From the NCBI RefSeq assembly GCF_013201975.1, contig NZ_CP053845.1, forward strand, positions 744,001 to 808,000: a stretch of 64,000 nt of DNA, in the 5' to 3' direction. Shown piece after piece: positions 36,838-45,665 of this stretch. The translations under genes were made by a program, and so were the position numbers. A model generated the notes under the pieces. It had not been told where the DNA came from. It saw nothing but the letters and a program-made list of their open reading frames with translations, and ran no database searches. The stretch comes from Campylobacter sp. CCUG 57310 (lineage in GTDB: Bacteria; Campylobacterota; Campylobacteria; Campylobacterales; Campylobacteraceae). Position 1 is the first letter of the stretch, and every line of letters starts with the position of its first letter.

Positions 36838-38043
36838 GTGGTAGGCTCTTTTTTAAATAGCATTGCTATTGAAGATATTAAAATAGGCATGAGCGCTAGT
36901 TACTCTCAGACTATAACAGATGCCGATATAAAAGCATTTGCAGCTATTAGTGGTGACAGAAATCCGGTTCATTTAGATGAAGTTTATGCTAAAAGTTCTA
37001 GGTTTAAAGGCAGAATATCTCATGGTATGATGAGTGCTTCATTTTTCTCAGCTATTTTTGGTACAAAGATACCGGGCGAGGGTTGTGTTTATACCTATCA
37101 GTCGTTAAATTTTAAAAAGCCTGTTTATGTTAATGACACTGTTACGGCAATTGTTGAGGTTATAGGCGTCGATACAGTAAATAGACGTATTAAATTTAAA
37201 ACTATTTGTAAGGTTAAAGATAGCATTGTAACTGATGGTGAGGCGGAGATATATGTTCCATTTGAGTTTAAAAAATTGCTTATCAATGATAAAAATGAGC
37301 TAATAAAATTTAAAGCGCAAATTTTTAATCTTTTTAAAGATAGTTTTGGAAAGAATTTTGATGAGGATTTATGGCGATGGGCATATATTGATAATCCAAA
37401 TGGTGATCCGATTGTATCTTTATACTTTGACAAAGACAAGCTTATAGGGCATTATGCAGTAATCCCTGTAAAATTTAGATATAAAAATCAAAGTGTCAAG
37501 GTAGTTTTATCAATGACCACAATGGTTGATTCTAAATACCGCAAATATGGTATTTTTACTGAACAGGCGACTGAAATTTATGCAAAAGCAACAGAGATTG
37601 GCTATAAACTAGTTTATGGTTTTCCAAATAAAAAATCGGCCCCTGGTTTTAAAAAAAGACTTGGCTGGAAGTTGGAAAATTTGCTTATTAAAAAATTAAA
37701 GCATGATGAGATTTTGAAGATTGGGTTGAATAATTCCTATGATGCAATGAGTTTTGATATGGATGATGAGATTAATTTAAAATGGAGACTTTCTAAGCCT
37801 GGACAAGAGTATTTTATGGATGGAAAAAATATTTTGAAAGAATTTGGTAATGAGTGTGATGTTGTTTTTTGGGAAAATGAATTTTCGTCTCTTAGTAAAG
37901 ATAAGCTTTATAACTTACTATTTGAAAAGCTTGATTTGATAGCAAATAGTGATATTGAATACTGTTTTGGATACAAGTTGTTTGACGATAGCTTTAGCGG
38001 CATTAATTTTAAAAAAGATTTAATTATGTCGGATGTGTTTTAA
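36838..38043 (+). CDS. Fusion of MaoC-like hydratase and GNAT acyltransferase
   Basis: 401 residues, GTG start. Residues 1-140 are a hot-dog fold MaoC-like hydratase: DADIKAFAAISGDRNPVHLD contains the Asp and His of (R)-specific enoyl-CoA hydratases, followed by RISHGMMSASFFSAIFG. From about 150 to 300 comes a GNAT acyltransferase (LWRWAYIDNPNG, then GHYAVIPV, SMTTMVDSKYRKYGIFTEQA, which fits the CoA-binding motif A region). The final 100 residues are unassigned. It sits where LegH, the N-acetyltransferase, would be in a legionaminate operon, and before a PIG-L deacetylase (stop and start overlap by one base). My inference: the first half makes (R)-3-hydroxyacyl-CoA and the second transfers it to a sugar amine. 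Confidence 0.82.
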   Translation: MVGSFLNSIAIEDIKIGMSASYSQTITDADIKAFAAISGDRNPVHLDEVYAKSSRFKGRISHGMMSASFFSAIFGTKIPGEGCVYTYQSLNFKKPVYVNDTVTAIVEVIGVDTVNRRIKFKTICKVKDSIVTDGEAEIYVPFEFKKLLINDKNELIKFKAQIFNLFKDSFGKNFDEDLWRWAYIDNPNGDPIVSLYFDKDKLIGHYAVIPVKFRYKNQSVKVVLSMTTMVDSKYRKYGIFTEQATEIYAKATEIGYKLVYGFPNKKSAPGFKKRLGWKLENLLIKKLKHDEILKIGLNNSYDAMSFDMDDEINLKWRLSKPGQEYFMDGKNILKEFGNECDVVFWENEFSSLSKDKLYNLLFEKLDLIANSDIEYCFGYKLFDDSFSGINFKKDLIMSDVF

Positions 38044-38702
38044 TGAAAAATAAAGTTCTTGTTGTAGCGGTTCATCCTGATGACGAAACTTTGGGATGCG
38101 GCGGAACACTACTGAAGCATAAAGAAAATGGTGATGAAATTTATTGGTTGATTTGCACAGCAATCAGTAAGGATCATACATATTATGATACAAGAGAGAA
38201 AGAGATAAGATATGTAGAACAAGCTTATGGTTTTAATAAAGTTTATAATCTAAGACTAAAAACAATGAAAGTTGATGAATATTCTATGAGTGAGCTTGTG
38301 GGGAAAATATCAGAAGTAATAAATGACATAGAGCCAAATATATTGTACCTGCCATTTAAATCAGATGTTCATAGTGATCATAGGAAGATATTTGAGGCGG
38401 CATACAGTTGTACAAAATCATTCAGATATCCTTTTATAAAAAAACTTTACATGATGGAAGCACTTAGCGAGACAGAATTTGCTCCAAGCACAAAAGAGGA
38501 CAGCTATATACCTAATGTTTTTGTAGATATTAGCAAATTTATAGATAAGAAACTTGATATAATGAAAATGTTTAAAAGCGAGATAGGAGAACACCCTTTC
38601 CCAAGAAGCGAGAGAAACATAAAAGCACTTTCAATATATCGTGGGGCAAGTTGTGGGTGTAAATATGCAGAAAGTTTTATGCTTTTAAAAGAGGTTCAAT
38701 AG
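38043..38702 (+). CDS. PIG-L/LmbE-family deacetylase
   Basis: 219 residues. AVHPDDETLGCGG (His11, Asp13, Asp14) and VHSDHRKIF provide the zinc ligands of PIG-L N-deacetylases, which remove acetyl from GlcNAc-type sugars. Its start overlaps the stop of the MaoC-GNAT gene, so the two products are made together: a deacetylase exposing an amine next to an acyltransferase that could use it is a sensible pair. The acceptor sugar is unknown. Confidence 0.88.
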   Translation: MKNKVLVVAVHPDDETLGCGGTLLKHKENGDEIYWLICTAISKDHTYYDTREKEIRYVEQAYGFNKVYNLRLKTMKVDEYSMSELVGKISEVINDIEPNILYLPFKSDVHSDHRKIFEAAYSCTKSFRYPFIKKLYMMEALSETEFAPSTKEDSYIPNVFVDISKFIDKKLDIMKMFKSEIGEHPFPRSERNIKALSIYRGASCGCKYAESFMLLKEVQ

Positions 38703-38704
38703 AT

Positions 38705-39604
38705 ATGGTTTTGTATAGTGCCGTCATATATCCTTCTGATTTTTTTGATGTATATATTGAGGATTATTTCAGATCCGTCTTTGGGCAGACAAACCAGAAT
38801 TTTGAACTTTTATTAATACTTGATGGTATTGACAAATTTAAGATAGAAAAAATTGTTAAAAAATTTAATTTTATAAATAAGAAAATCCATGTCGTAAAAT
38901 TTTTAAATGATTTTTCACCGATAGAGCTTAGACAAAAGCAGATAGAAATAGCACATGAAATTGGAGCAGATATATTGATACTTTCTGATTTTGATGAAAG
39001 TGTAGCTTTAAATAGAGTGGAAGAAATTTTAAAAAATATTAAAGATTATGCATTTGCATTTAATGATTTTTATATAGTTGATCATACCTTGAATCGATTG
39101 GATGCAGAAAGCTTTTTTTATAAGAGAAAAATTAATAGAGAGATTGTTGATTATAAAGAAATATCGTCTTTTAACTTTATAGGACTAGGAAGCATGGCAT
39201 TAAATTTAAGAAAATTTAACTATAGCATCTTAAAGATTACACCTGACATCAAGGCCTTAGATTGGTACATGGCTACTATTGTTTTATTGAATAGAAATAA
39301 AGGTATTGCATTGCATGATACATACGCAAACTATAGACAGCACAAAGACTCTTTTGTTGGATTTGACTTTAAGCTCAATGATAAAAAGTTAAAACAAGGT
39401 ATAGAAGTTAAACTATCTCATTATAAAATTTTAAAAGAATATAGTAAATTTTTTTGTTATTTATATAATGAGATAGTTGAATTAAATGAATATTTGCTAA
39501 AATTCGGTACAGATAAGTATATTGAGTTAGTCAATTCATCTTTTGATACAGATAAGTTTTGTTGGTGGGAGAATATAAAAACAAAAAAGGAACTAGGGAT
39601 ATGA
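38705..39604 (+). CDS. Family 2-like glycosyltransferase
   Basis: 299 residues. The start (SAVIYPSDFFDVYIEDYFRSV) and NFELLLILDGID are a variant of the GT-A opening, ILSDFDES fits the metal-binding D-x-D position, and LDWYMATIVLL lies where GT2 enzymes carry the acceptor-side ED motif. It overlaps the synthase gene (ATGA). The type of sugar moved cannot be read. In legionaminate clusters similar unknown glycosyltransferase-like genes occur beside the synthase, so a biosynthetic role is also possible. Confidence 0.7.
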   Translation: MVLYSAVIYPSDFFDVYIEDYFRSVFGQTNQNFELLLILDGIDKFKIEKIVKKFNFINKKIHVVKFLNDFSPIELRQKQIEIAHEIGADILILSDFDESVALNRVEEILKNIKDYAFAFNDFYIVDHTLNRLDAESFFYKRKINREIVDYKEISSFNFIGLGSMALNLRKFNYSILKITPDIKALDWYMATIVLLNRNKGIALHDTYANYRQHKDSFVGFDFKLNDKKLKQGIEVKLSHYKILKEYSKFFCYLYNEIVELNEYLLKFGTDKYIELVNSSFDTDKFCWWENIKTKKELGI

Positions 39605-40659
39605 TTATAAACAATTTGAATCAGCCATATATAATTGCCGAAATAGGCTGTAATCACAATGGAAGCACAGAGCTTGGACTTAGGATGATTAAAGCAGCAA
39701 AGGATTGCGGGGCGGATGCTGTTAAATTTCAATTTTTTACCAAAGATACTCTTGCTACTAATGATTATCTTGATGAGCTTGACTCTGGAGTTGTAAAACT
39801 TGAAAATGTAGATAAGTGGGAAACTGGAGAATTAGGATTAAAAAATGTTAGAGAGCAAATAGATGCCTTTGTTAATAGTGAAGAGCAACTGAAAATTTTT
39901 AGGAAATACTGTTATGAACTTGATATAGATTTTGGGTGTACTCCTGTTGATTCACACGGAGTAAAATTTTTGCATGATATTAAAAGTGATTTTATAAAAA
40001 TATCATCAATGGATGCAAATAATCTTGAGATGATAGAGTATTGCATAGATTCTAATATTGCCATAATCATATCAACAGGAATGGCAACACTTCAGGATAT
40101 AGATAAAATTTACAATCTTTTTATAAGCAAGAAGTATAGTAATTTTTCAATTTTACATTGCGTTTCAATATATCCACCAAGAGATGAGATAGTAAACTTA
40201 AATTTTATAGATACTTTAAAAGGAATATATGAATGCGATATCGGATATTCTGACCATTCTTTAGGTTTCTCTTTGCCAATAGCCGCAATAGCTAAAGGGT
40301 GTAAGATTATAGAAAAGCATTTTACTTTGGATAAAAATATGCCAGGCTGGGACCATAAAGTTTCAGCAGATGAAAATGATTTGAGAATAATTTGCAGGGA
40401 AGGCAAAAAAGTATTCAGGTCGCTTGGAAATAAATATAAAATCTTATCGGAAGATGAATTGGAGAAAAGAAAGAAATTTAGAAGAAGCATGGTGGCTAAG
40501 CGTAATTTAGATAAGGGTCACATCTTAACAAAAGAAGATTTTTTATATAAAAGACCTGGGATAGGAATATCTCCTGATGAATCAATATTTTTTATAGGCA
40601 AAAAGCTTACAAAGGATATAAAGGCGGATAAAACAATTTTTAAAAGTGATTTTATATGA
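39601..40659 (+). CDS. Nonulosonic acid synthase (NeuB/LegI/PseI family)
   Basis: About 352 residues from the ATG at 39601, where IINNLNQPYIIAEIGCNHNG begins; the 14 residues before it in frame are not conserved. It condenses a 6-carbon amino sugar with phosphoenolpyruvate to give a 9-carbon acid. AEIGCNHNG, DAVKFQFF, FIKISSMD, ISTGMATL and HCVSIYPP are barrel signatures; an antifreeze-like SAF domain (RRSMVAKRNLDKGHIL) ends the protein. The gene between PIG-L/GT2 and the CMP-transferase fits the legionaminate-like pathway; sialate or pseudaminate cannot be ruled out by sequence alone. Confidence 0.9.
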   Translation: MIINNLNQPYIIAEIGCNHNGSTELGLRMIKAAKDCGADAVKFQFFTKDTLATNDYLDELDSGVVKLENVDKWETGELGLKNVREQIDAFVNSEEQLKIFRKYCYELDIDFGCTPVDSHGVKFLHDIKSDFIKISSMDANNLEMIEYCIDSNIAIIISTGMATLQDIDKIYNLFISKKYSNFSILHCVSIYPPRDEIVNLNFIDTLKGIYECDIGYSDHSLGFSLPIAAIAKGCKIIEKHFTLDKNMPGWDHKVSADENDLRIICREGKKVFRSLGNKYKILSEDELEKRKKFRRSMVAKRNLDKGHILTKEDFLYKRPGIGISPDESIFFIGKKLTKDIKADKTIFKSDFI

Positions 40660-41345
40660 TAGCTATAGTTCCAGCAAGAGGCGGCTCGAAGGGTTTACCT
40701 GGTAAAAACATTAAAGATTTATTAGGCAAACCCATGATTGCCTATACTATCGAAGAGGCTTTGAAGTCTAAATTTGTTAGCGAAGTAATAATTTCTACCG
40801 ACTCTAGAGAGATAGAGGAAGTGGCTATAAAATATGGTGCAAGAAGTCCTTTTTTAAGACCTGGGTATTTGGCAAACGATAACGCAAAGGCGATTGATAA
40901 TTATATATACACTATTGATAGGTTAAATAAAGATTTTGGCTATAGTATTAAAGATTTTGTAGTGCTTCAGCCGACTTCTCCATTGAGAAAAGTCGAAGAT
41001 ATAGATGAGGCAATTGGGCTTTTTCAAGACAAAAAAGCAGATAGTGTAATAAGTTATACAGAAGCATATCATCCAGTAGAGTGGCATAAATATATCACAA
41101 AAGATGGAAAATTTGAAAATATATTTGAAGAAAAGCTTTTAAATCGTCAAGAAAATAAGAAAAGTTATTTTCCAAATGGCGCAGTATTTGTTTTTGATTA
41201 TAAATTAATTAAGCAAGGAAAATATTACGATGATAATTCATATGCTTATATAATGCCTAGAAATCGCTCTGTTGACGTTGATACGCTAGAAGATTTTAGA
41301 TATGTAGAATTTTTACTACAAACAAAAGTATCTATTGATGCATGA
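40656..41345 (+). CDS. CMP-nonulosonic acid cytidylyltransferase (NeuA/LegF-like)
   Basis: 229 residues. The opening IVPARGGSKGLPGKNIKDL binds CTP, LQPTSPLRKVEDI and the later FPNGAVFVFDY and VDVDTLEDF complete the family pattern. It activates the 9-carbon acid as its CMP sugar for transfer. Start overlaps the synthase stop by four bases, confirming the coupled pair. Confidence 0.93.
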   Translation: MIAIVPARGGSKGLPGKNIKDLLGKPMIAYTIEEALKSKFVSEVIISTDSREIEEVAIKYGARSPFLRPGYLANDNAKAIDNYIYTIDRLNKDFGYSIKDFVVLQPTSPLRKVEDIDEAIGLFQDKKADSVISYTEAYHPVEWHKYITKDGKFENIFEEKLLNRQENKKSYFPNGAVFVFDYKLIKQGKYYDDNSYAYIMPRNRSVDVDTLEDFRYVEFLLQTKVSIDA

Positions 41346-42288
41346 AATAAATTTGAATTATTTTAGAGACTTATTTGCTACTTTAGTTGTTTTTGCTCGT
41401 GCGTATCAAATATTATTACTTCCTTTAATATATCATGAAAACAGTATATTTTTGAAAATAGTTCAATTTATTGCTGCTTACGCAGTGGTTGGTTTTATAT
41501 TAATTTCAGGCTATTCAATAGCTTCAAGTTTGCACAGTAATTACTTAAATAATAATAAAAGAAGAAACATTAAAGAGTTTATAATAAAAAGATTTAATAG
41601 AATTATTTTTCCATTCGTATTGAGTATTATTGTTGTTACGAGTGTTGTTTTTTTTATAAAATATTTTTCTTTAAATGGAAGCGAGACATACTTATTTCTT
41701 TTTTTAAATAGTTTTATTTCTGATATAGGAAATATAACTATGGATGAACCTCTTTGGATTTTGAATTTTGAGGTTTATTTTTATATATTATTGCTTGTAT
41801 TTTCATTGTTTTTTACTAATTACAACTTGAATAATTTTAAAAGAAATATATCCTTTGTATTTTTTATGGGATCAATTTCGTATTATATTAGGTATTATAA
41901 AATGTATTATATAAATAATCTTAAAAAAGGATTTTTTATATTTTTAGGATATTTAGTGTTTTTGTTAGTATTTAATACCAATTATATTATACCTTATACT
42001 GGCAAAAGGTATAATATAATGATTTTATTATCGCTTACTATGATTTTATTTTATGTTATCTATATATCCAAAAGAAATTTATATATGAGTGAATTTTTTT
42101 ACTCTATTTCAAAATATTCTTATACTTTGTGTGTAATACACTTTCCGTTATTATTATCTTTAAGTCATGAAAATCTTTATGTTATGAGTTTTTTAGAAAT
42201 ACTATTTTTATTGATACTTGGAAATTTTATGATTTTTAACATTAGTAAGTATTGTAGCTATTTTGTAGAAAGGAGAAACTATAAGTGA
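41338..42288 (+). CDS. Acyltransferase-3 family membrane protein (O-acetyltransferase-like)
   Basis: 316 residues with about ten membrane helices, start ATG at 41338 overlapping the previous stop. The text LNYFRDLFATLVVF...FILISGYSIASS and LWILNFEVYFYI matches acyltransferase-3 enzymes, which O-acetylate surface sugars. The usual His of the first helix (R-x9-10-H, as in the HA of TIYHAKI in the decayed gene at 54214) is Arg21 here, which in known members would abolish activity. Extremely AT-rich compared with neighbours. It may be inactive, or a divergent member. Confidence 0.75.
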   Translation: MHEINLNYFRDLFATLVVFARAYQILLLPLIYHENSIFLKIVQFIAAYAVVGFILISGYSIASSLHSNYLNNNKRRNIKEFIIKRFNRIIFPFVLSIIVVTSVVFFIKYFSLNGSETYLFLFLNSFISDIGNITMDEPLWILNFEVYFYILLLVFSLFFTNYNLNNFKRNISFVFFMGSISYYIRYYKMYYINNLKKGFFIFLGYLVFLLVFNTNYIIPYTGKRYNIMILLSLTMILFYVIYISKRNLYMSEFFYSISKYSYTLCVIHFPLLLSLSHENLYVMSFLEILFLLILGNFMIFNISKYCSYFVERRNYK

Positions 42289-43307
42289 ATAATATATTAG
42301 TGTTAAATAATAAAGTAGTATTCAATGATGCCATCAAGCTACTTGATTTAAATGGAAATGGGGTATTGCCTGTAGTTAATGAAAAACAAGAACTGCTAGG
42401 AATCATAACAGACGGGGACATAAGAAAGGCTATTTTAAATAATAAGCTAGATTTGAATTATATTATAAACAAAAACCCACATAAATTACATATTAATACG
42501 TCAAGAAATAAAGTAGTAAATTATTTAAAAAAAATCAAAAGAAGACACATGCCGCTTATAGATGATAATGGTAAATTTATAAAAATTTTTACCCTTGATG
42601 AGATAGATTTTAATCTAAAGCAAAACTGGGTAGTGATTATGGCAGGAGGATTGGGAACAAGGCTAGGAGAGCTTACAAGAGATACCCCAAAGCCTATGTT
42701 AAAAGTAGGTACCAAACCAATAATTGAGCACATTATTGATATGTTTGTATCTCATGGATTTACAAATTTTATGCTAAGTGTAAACTATAAAGCCGAGGTT
42801 ATAAAAGATTATTTTGGCGATGGTAGCAGGTTTGGTATAGAGATAATATATCTTGAAGAAAAAAAACGACTTGGTACAGGCGGAGCTCTAAGTTTAATAG
42901 ATATAGAATTAAACGAGCCGTTTTTTGTAACAAACGGAGATGTTCTATCAACATTAGATTATGATAAGCTTTTATTGTATCACAAAAAACAAAAATCTAT
43001 AGCTACTATGTGTATAAGAAAATATAATTACCAAATACCTTACGGAATAATAGAAATAGATAGCAATGATAATATAAAGAGTATGCAAGAAAAACCGGTA
43101 AAAGAGTTTTTTATAAATACGGGCATATATGTGCTAAATCCTGAAATTTTAAACTATGTGCCAAAAGATGAGTTTTTTGATCTGCCTAGATTATTTAGTA
43201 TTATAAAAGATGCTGGGCTGACAACAAAAAGTTTCGAGATTACTGATTATTGGATTGACATGGGTAGGCCTGATGATTATGAAAGATTAAAGGAATTATA
43301 TGAATGA
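42285..43307 (+). CDS. CBS-domain sugar nucleotidyltransferase, PtmE-like
   Basis: 340 residues from a GTG that overlaps the previous stop. Residues 1-105 are two CBS units (GVLPVVNEKQELLGIITDGD, HMPLIDDNGKF); the rest is a nucleotidyltransferase with AGGLGTRLGELT and KPMLKVGTKPIIEHI. This layout is that of C. jejuni PtmE, which makes GDP-GlcNAc from glucosamine-1-phosphate for legionaminic acid. Its presence is the strongest reason to call the pathway legionaminate-like rather than sialate, because only this route uses a GDP-linked precursor. Confidence 0.88.
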   Translation: MNNILVLNNKVVFNDAIKLLDLNGNGVLPVVNEKQELLGIITDGDIRKAILNNKLDLNYIINKNPHKLHINTSRNKVVNYLKKIKRRHMPLIDDNGKFIKIFTLDEIDFNLKQNWVVIMAGGLGTRLGELTRDTPKPMLKVGTKPIIEHIIDMFVSHGFTNFMLSVNYKAEVIKDYFGDGSRFGIEIIYLEEKKRLGTGGALSLIDIELNEPFFVTNGDVLSTLDYDKLLLYHKKQKSIATMCIRKYNYQIPYGIIEIDSNDNIKSMQEKPVKEFFINTGIYVLNPEILNYVPKDEFFDLPRLFSIIKDAGLTTKSFEITDYWIDMGRPDDYERLKELYE

Positions 43308-44520
43308 AATAAGCAAATGTTTAGTGTTTTATAGTAGAAATAAAGCCGAAAATGAGACAACTTTAAAATTTGCAAAAGATAACATTCAGGCAGATCAATA
43401 TATTACAATATCAGATTATCCCATTTGTGATATTTATATAGATTTAAAGATATACAAAATTAGTGATTTAACTATGTATGATTGGAATGTTGTTGAGAAG
43501 TGTATTGACTTTGGTGAGATTATTTTTAAGGATAGACTTTTGAGAAATATAGCTTTTGTAAAAGCAAAAGATCTTATTTTAAAGATTGTGAAGTATTCTG
43601 TTGAGCTATTTTCCAATAAAGAATATAAATATTTAATTGTCCATCCTGTTGATAATTATGTTATGGATGTGTTAATTAGGATTGCTGAATTTTATAAGTG
43701 TAAAGTTTTTGGAGTTTCTTCATTTTTTGTAAGCGGCTATAAAAGAGTAACAGTTTATGGCGAATATGTTGATTTTAGAGAAGTTGAAAATGAGGAAATT
43801 GCATTGTTGAAAAATAAGCTAAAAAATTCTTTTAAATCTCATATGGCTATTTCGGGAAAAAATGCTTTCTTAAATAGCTTATTATATTATTTTAAGTATA
43901 AAATAAAGTATCTTATTTTTTACATAATAAAACATAAACTACTGCATGATTACAAATACGACTATGCTAGTACCCCATATTCTGCTACTGTTAATAGTAT
44001 TGGTAAGTTATTTCCTTTTTTGTATTTTAAATATAAAGAAAATGTACATATTGACATAAAGGCTATTTACATACCGATGCATTATCATCCAGAGGCGACT
44101 ATTGAGTATTGGTCTGATAATATTAAAAATGTGGATTATATAACAACTTTAATTGAAGCCATTAGATATTTTTCTGATAATGGCTGGAGTGTATATCTAA
44201 AAGAACATCCAGCTATGTGTTTTAGGCAAGATATAGATCTATATAGAAATATTCTTTCTATAAAAAATGTAATAATATTAAATCCATTTATTGAAACATC
44301 ATATATTATGCAAAAATTTGAAAATTTTCTTATATGGACAGGCAGTAGTGGTATAGAAGCATTAGTCAATGGAAAAACTGTCTATTTTGCTAGCTCTAAT
44401 TATTATTATAATAAAAAAACAGATTCTAAATATGAGAAAGTTTTTTTTAACAAAGAGCATGAAATAGACGATTTTTTAAAAAGAATATTATCAAACACTA
44501 TAAAATGGGCCGAGAATTGA
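43300..44520 (+). CDS. Capsule-synthesis-like GT-B glycosyltransferase
   Basis: 406 residues. The C-terminal half has YLKEHPAMCFRQ, then FLIWTGSSGIEALVNGKTVYF, features of the KpsC/KpsS and CMP-Kdo or polysialyl-type transferases (donor site: E-H-P and S-S-x-x-E). The N-terminal half is unlike known families. Since a CMP-linked acid is produced just upstream, this is a good candidate for the nonulosonate transferase. It overlaps the flippase gene by 16 bases. Family by motif only. Confidence 0.6.
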   Translation: MNEISKCLVFYSRNKAENETTLKFAKDNIQADQYITISDYPICDIYIDLKIYKISDLTMYDWNVVEKCIDFGEIIFKDRLLRNIAFVKAKDLILKIVKYSVELFSNKEYKYLIVHPVDNYVMDVLIRIAEFYKCKVFGVSSFFVSGYKRVTVYGEYVDFREVENEEIALLKNKLKNSFKSHMAISGKNAFLNSLLYYFKYKIKYLIFYIIKHKLLHDYKYDYASTPYSATVNSIGKLFPFLYFKYKENVHIDIKAIYIPMHYHPEATIEYWSDNIKNVDYITTLIEAIRYFSDNGWSVYLKEHPAMCFRQDIDLYRNILSIKNVIILNPFIETSYIMQKFENFLIWTGSSGIEALVNGKTVYFASSNYYYNKKTDSKYEKVFFNKEHEIDDFLKRILSNTIKWAEN

Positions 44521-45665
44521 AATTAATTTTTTATAGATATTTTATGTATTTATTTCTGGGATTGGAAGTCTTGTTGTTGCCATCTTTTTTGGATAAGGAG
44601 TTATATTCTAATTTTGAGTATTATAAATTTATAATATTTTCAGCACCATTTCTTATGTTCGGCGTTCCGTCTGGTTTTTTGTATTGTAATTATAACTTAA
44701 AAAATGACTATTTTAATGAATTAATATTTTTTGGTATTATACACGCGTTTTTAATTGTGGTTCCTGTCGCTTGGATGTATTTTGATAATTTGCTATTTGT
44801 TATATTGTGTTTTTTAATGGTGTTGAGTATGTTTGTGGAGCATAAACTTCAAACGCAAAGAATGTTTATATTGGCCTTTGCACTTAAACCTCTTATATCT
44901 ATTTTTTTAATTTTGCCATTTGTTATATTTTATTTTAAAATAAATATAGAAATAACAATAGATATTTTATTTATTTTAATGCTGTTCGCATTCTTTGTAT
45001 GGCTATTTGTTGTTTATAAAAAACTAGAATTATATAAAAATTACAATATAGATATTAAAAAATATTTTACAATGTTTAAAAAAGGATTCCCTGTTAATGC
45101 GGGAACTGCTTTAATTGCGTTGTTTTTCTTTTGTGATAGATTTGTGGCAAAGGAGTATTATAGCTTTGAATTAGCATCTTACTCTTTGGCATACAATTTG
45201 ATACAATTTATAATCCTTGCATTATCAACCTTGGCATATGTGAATGTTGCTGATATAGGAGAAAATAGTGATAGTATAAAATTAGAATTTTTTAAAAATA
45301 AAATATTATATAATTATAAAATTTTTCTAATTCTTTTATTTTTATTTGTATTATTTATTTTGACAGTATCAACTTTCTATAGCTTTAATAATCTCATTTG
45401 TTATTCTATAATCATGGCAATTTTTCTTGGTAACTATTTTACAATAAACACAATGTCTTCCGTTGCTCTCTATCTTGATTTTTTTAAGCAAATGGTTTTC
45501 TTGTTACTATTTTTATTTGTTATAAATATTGTTTTAACATATACATTTATTGTTTTTAATGTTGAGTATATTTTCTTTTTAATAAAAACAGGTACAATTC
45601 TAAACTTATCTGCATTTTACTTTATTGCAATAACTATATCGAGACTAAAAAATGAAAATAAGTAA
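44505..45665 (+). CDS. Wzx-like oligosaccharide flippase
   Basis: 386 residues, almost entirely hydrophobic with about 11-12 membrane helices, and basic, Asn-rich loops. In position and shape it matches Wzx, which moves undecaprenyl-linked repeat units across the inner membrane. KKGFPVNAGTALIALFFFCDRFVAK resembles the central helix pair of MATE/MVF-type flippases. It overlaps the glycosyltransferase upstream and the polymerase downstream. Wzx sequences are too variable for firm family assignment by eye. Confidence 0.75.
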   Translation: MGRELKLIFYRYFMYLFLGLEVLLLPSFLDKELYSNFEYYKFIIFSAPFLMFGVPSGFLYCNYNLKNDYFNELIFFGIIHAFLIVVPVAWMYFDNLLFVILCFLMVLSMFVEHKLQTQRMFILAFALKPLISIFLILPFVIFYFKINIEITIDILFILMLFAFFVWLFVVYKKLELYKNYNIDIKKYFTMFKKGFPVNAGTALIALFFFCDRFVAKEYYSFELASYSLAYNLIQFIILALSTLAYVNVADIGENSDSIKLEFFKNKILYNYKIFLILLFLFVLFILTVSTFYSFNNLICYSIIMAIFLGNYFTINTMSSVALYLDFFKQMVFLLLFLFVINIVLTYTFIVFNVEYIFFLIKTGTILNLSAFYFIAITISRLKNENK

